Source: Flexivirga aerilata (GTDB lineage: Bacteria; Actinomycetota; Actinomycetes; Actinomycetales; Dermatophilaceae). Taken from it: 64,000 nucleotides of DNA. The first letter of the stretch is position 1, and each line of letters begins with the position of its first letter. Positions 63,810-64,000 of this stretch are shown here, in pieces. Under the pieces are notes generated by a model that had not been told where the DNA came from, did no database searches, and was given only the letters and a program-made list of their open reading frames with translations. The position numbers and the translations under genes are program-made. The DNA lies in the NCBI RefSeq assembly GCF_013002715.1, contig NZ_JABENB010000001.1, forward strand, positions 2,460,018 through 2,524,017. The letters run 5' to 3'.

Positions 63810-63850
63810 GCGGCTACCGCTAACCACTGTTCCGTTGTTCCTCAACCCCG
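63810..63850 (-). repeat. right terminal inverted repeat of the Tn3-family transposon
   Basis: 41 bp, complement of 53243-53283 with one mismatch. It ends 104 bp downstream of... the 5' end of tnpA, the usual position for the tnpA-proximal repeat. Confidence 0.9.
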
Positions 63851-63855
63851 CGATC
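63851..63855 (+). repeat. target-site duplication CGATC, right copy
   Basis: Identical to the 5 bases before the left inverted repeat. Confidence 0.85.
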
Positions 63856-63944
63856 TCGCCGTGCAATTGGCCGGGTTGGGACTATCGCAATTTCGGTGTT
63901 TCTGGTCCGTGACACGCCCCATGGTTGGGGCGGGACCGGAGTAG
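63851..63944 (+). pseudogene. 3' part of the small gene interrupted by the transposon
   Basis: When joined to the 5' part at 53242 (using one target copy) the frame reads ADLAVQLAGLGLSQFRCFW and on to the stop TAG at 63942-63944. On its own this piece has no start. It shows the pre-insertion order: the gene was directly followed by the one starting at 63951. Confidence 0.6.
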
Positions 63945-63950
63945 TAACGC

Positions 63951-64000
63951 ATGACACTGCAGGACGTGAACAACAGCAACGAGGAGCCGGCAGGGACGCG
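63951..64000 (+). CDS. 5' end of an unidentified gene
   Basis: ATG 63951 begins MTLQDVNNSNEEPAGT and runs off the window. It starts 6 bp after the stop of the interrupted small gene, so before the transposon arrived both were in one unit with the genes at 52181-53031. Sixteen residues do not allow identification. Confidence 0.5.
   Translation, partial: MTLQDVNNSNEEPAGT

Larger units (their letters stand above)
53243..63850. mobile_element. Tn3-family mercury-resistance transposon, 10608 bp
   Basis: Bounded by 41-bp inverted repeats with one mismatch and flanked by a CGATC duplication. From the left: tnpR (minus), possible res region, a zinc-finger gene (plus), a six-gene mercury operon (minus), divergent merB (plus), and tnpA (minus). 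The passenger genes lie between tnpR and tnpA rather than outside them. The element is complete but tnpA contains an in-frame stop, so it may need a helper transposase. The exact duplication shows it inserted as a unit and has not rearranged since. Confidence 0.9.

Noticed and set aside
53244..63849. 40-bp inverted repeats beginning GGGG
   Set aside because: With these ends the flanking pentamers differ (gatcc and gcgat). Moving each end outward by one base gives a perfect CGATC duplication, so 41 bp is the better boundary.
23575..64000. Direct repeat of the tRNA-Val 3' end as the second attachment site
   Set aside because: I looked for the ttcgatcccagtatcgtcc segment elsewhere in the window and did not see it; a computed search is needed to be certain.
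1..64000. CRISPR arrays
   Set aside because: No regularly spaced repeats of 25-40 bp were seen and no cas-like proteins are present.

Overview
The window is high-GC DNA with heavy GTG start usage, dense 4-bp gene overlaps, the coproporphyrin-type haem genes (hemY/cgoX and hemQ/chdC), a DUF3000 protein and an RNase D. This points to an actinomycete, probably a member of the Micrococcales (inference; Dermacoccaceae-like at a guess).

Region 1 (1-23649) is ordinary chromosome. It holds a beta-oxidation pair (fadB-type 5' end and thiolase), RNase D/DUF3000, an EamA transporter, and haem genes hemE ... hemY-hemQ. The haem genes are separated by a YczE-like membrane protein, a divergent MocR-type regulator (frameshifted here) and a secreted GH68 levansucrase. 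Then come msrB, an ExeM/NucH-like secreted nuclease, a stand-alone LigD-type polymerase facing an ATP-dependent DNA ligase, an alpha/beta hydrolase, a RibD-like reductase, PPK2, glgX, a YihY membrane protein and four tRNAs (Gly, Cys, Gly, Val).

Region 2 (about 23700-40021) is an accessory island starting immediately after tRNA-Val and its terminator. It carries a TcmP / DUF5131 (Gp37/Gp68) pair, a HEPN-motif protein with zinc ribbons, a tyrosine recombinase, and a three-gene operon (winged-helix-like 'middle' protein, Rad50-like ABC ATPase with a zinc hook, large protein ending in a PD-(D/E)XK-like nuclease). The operon resembles the ABC-three-component conflict systems. An excisionase-like HTH, a double-XRE protein, a PAS-type protein with an SDR, a decayed gene and long gene-poor stretches follow.

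Region 3 (40106-53242) is a Tad/Flp-type pilus or secretion locus: lipoprotein, secreted protein, SAF/CpaB-like protein, CpaE/TadZ-like ATPase with a degenerate P-loop, TadA ATPase, TadB, TadC, a Flp-like peptide, two TadE-like proteins, a TadG-like protein and a very large LysM protein with a C-terminal winged-helix/BTAD part. A frameshifted macro-domain gene and several small unknown genes come next.

Region 4 (53243-63850) is a complete 10.6-kb Tn3-family mercury-resistance transposon. It has 41-bp terminal inverted repeats (one mismatch) and a 5-bp target duplication CGATC. Its content is tnpR, a small zinc-finger gene, a second flavin reductase, merA, a CcdA-like protein, a redoxin lipoprotein, a MerT-like protein and an ArsR-type regulator on the minus strand, with divergent merB and a tnpA broken by an in-frame amber codon. 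A 21-bp inverted repeat lies between the regulator and merB. Removing the transposon and one target copy restores an open 78-codon reading frame at the end of region 3. A new gene starts at 63951 and runs off the window.
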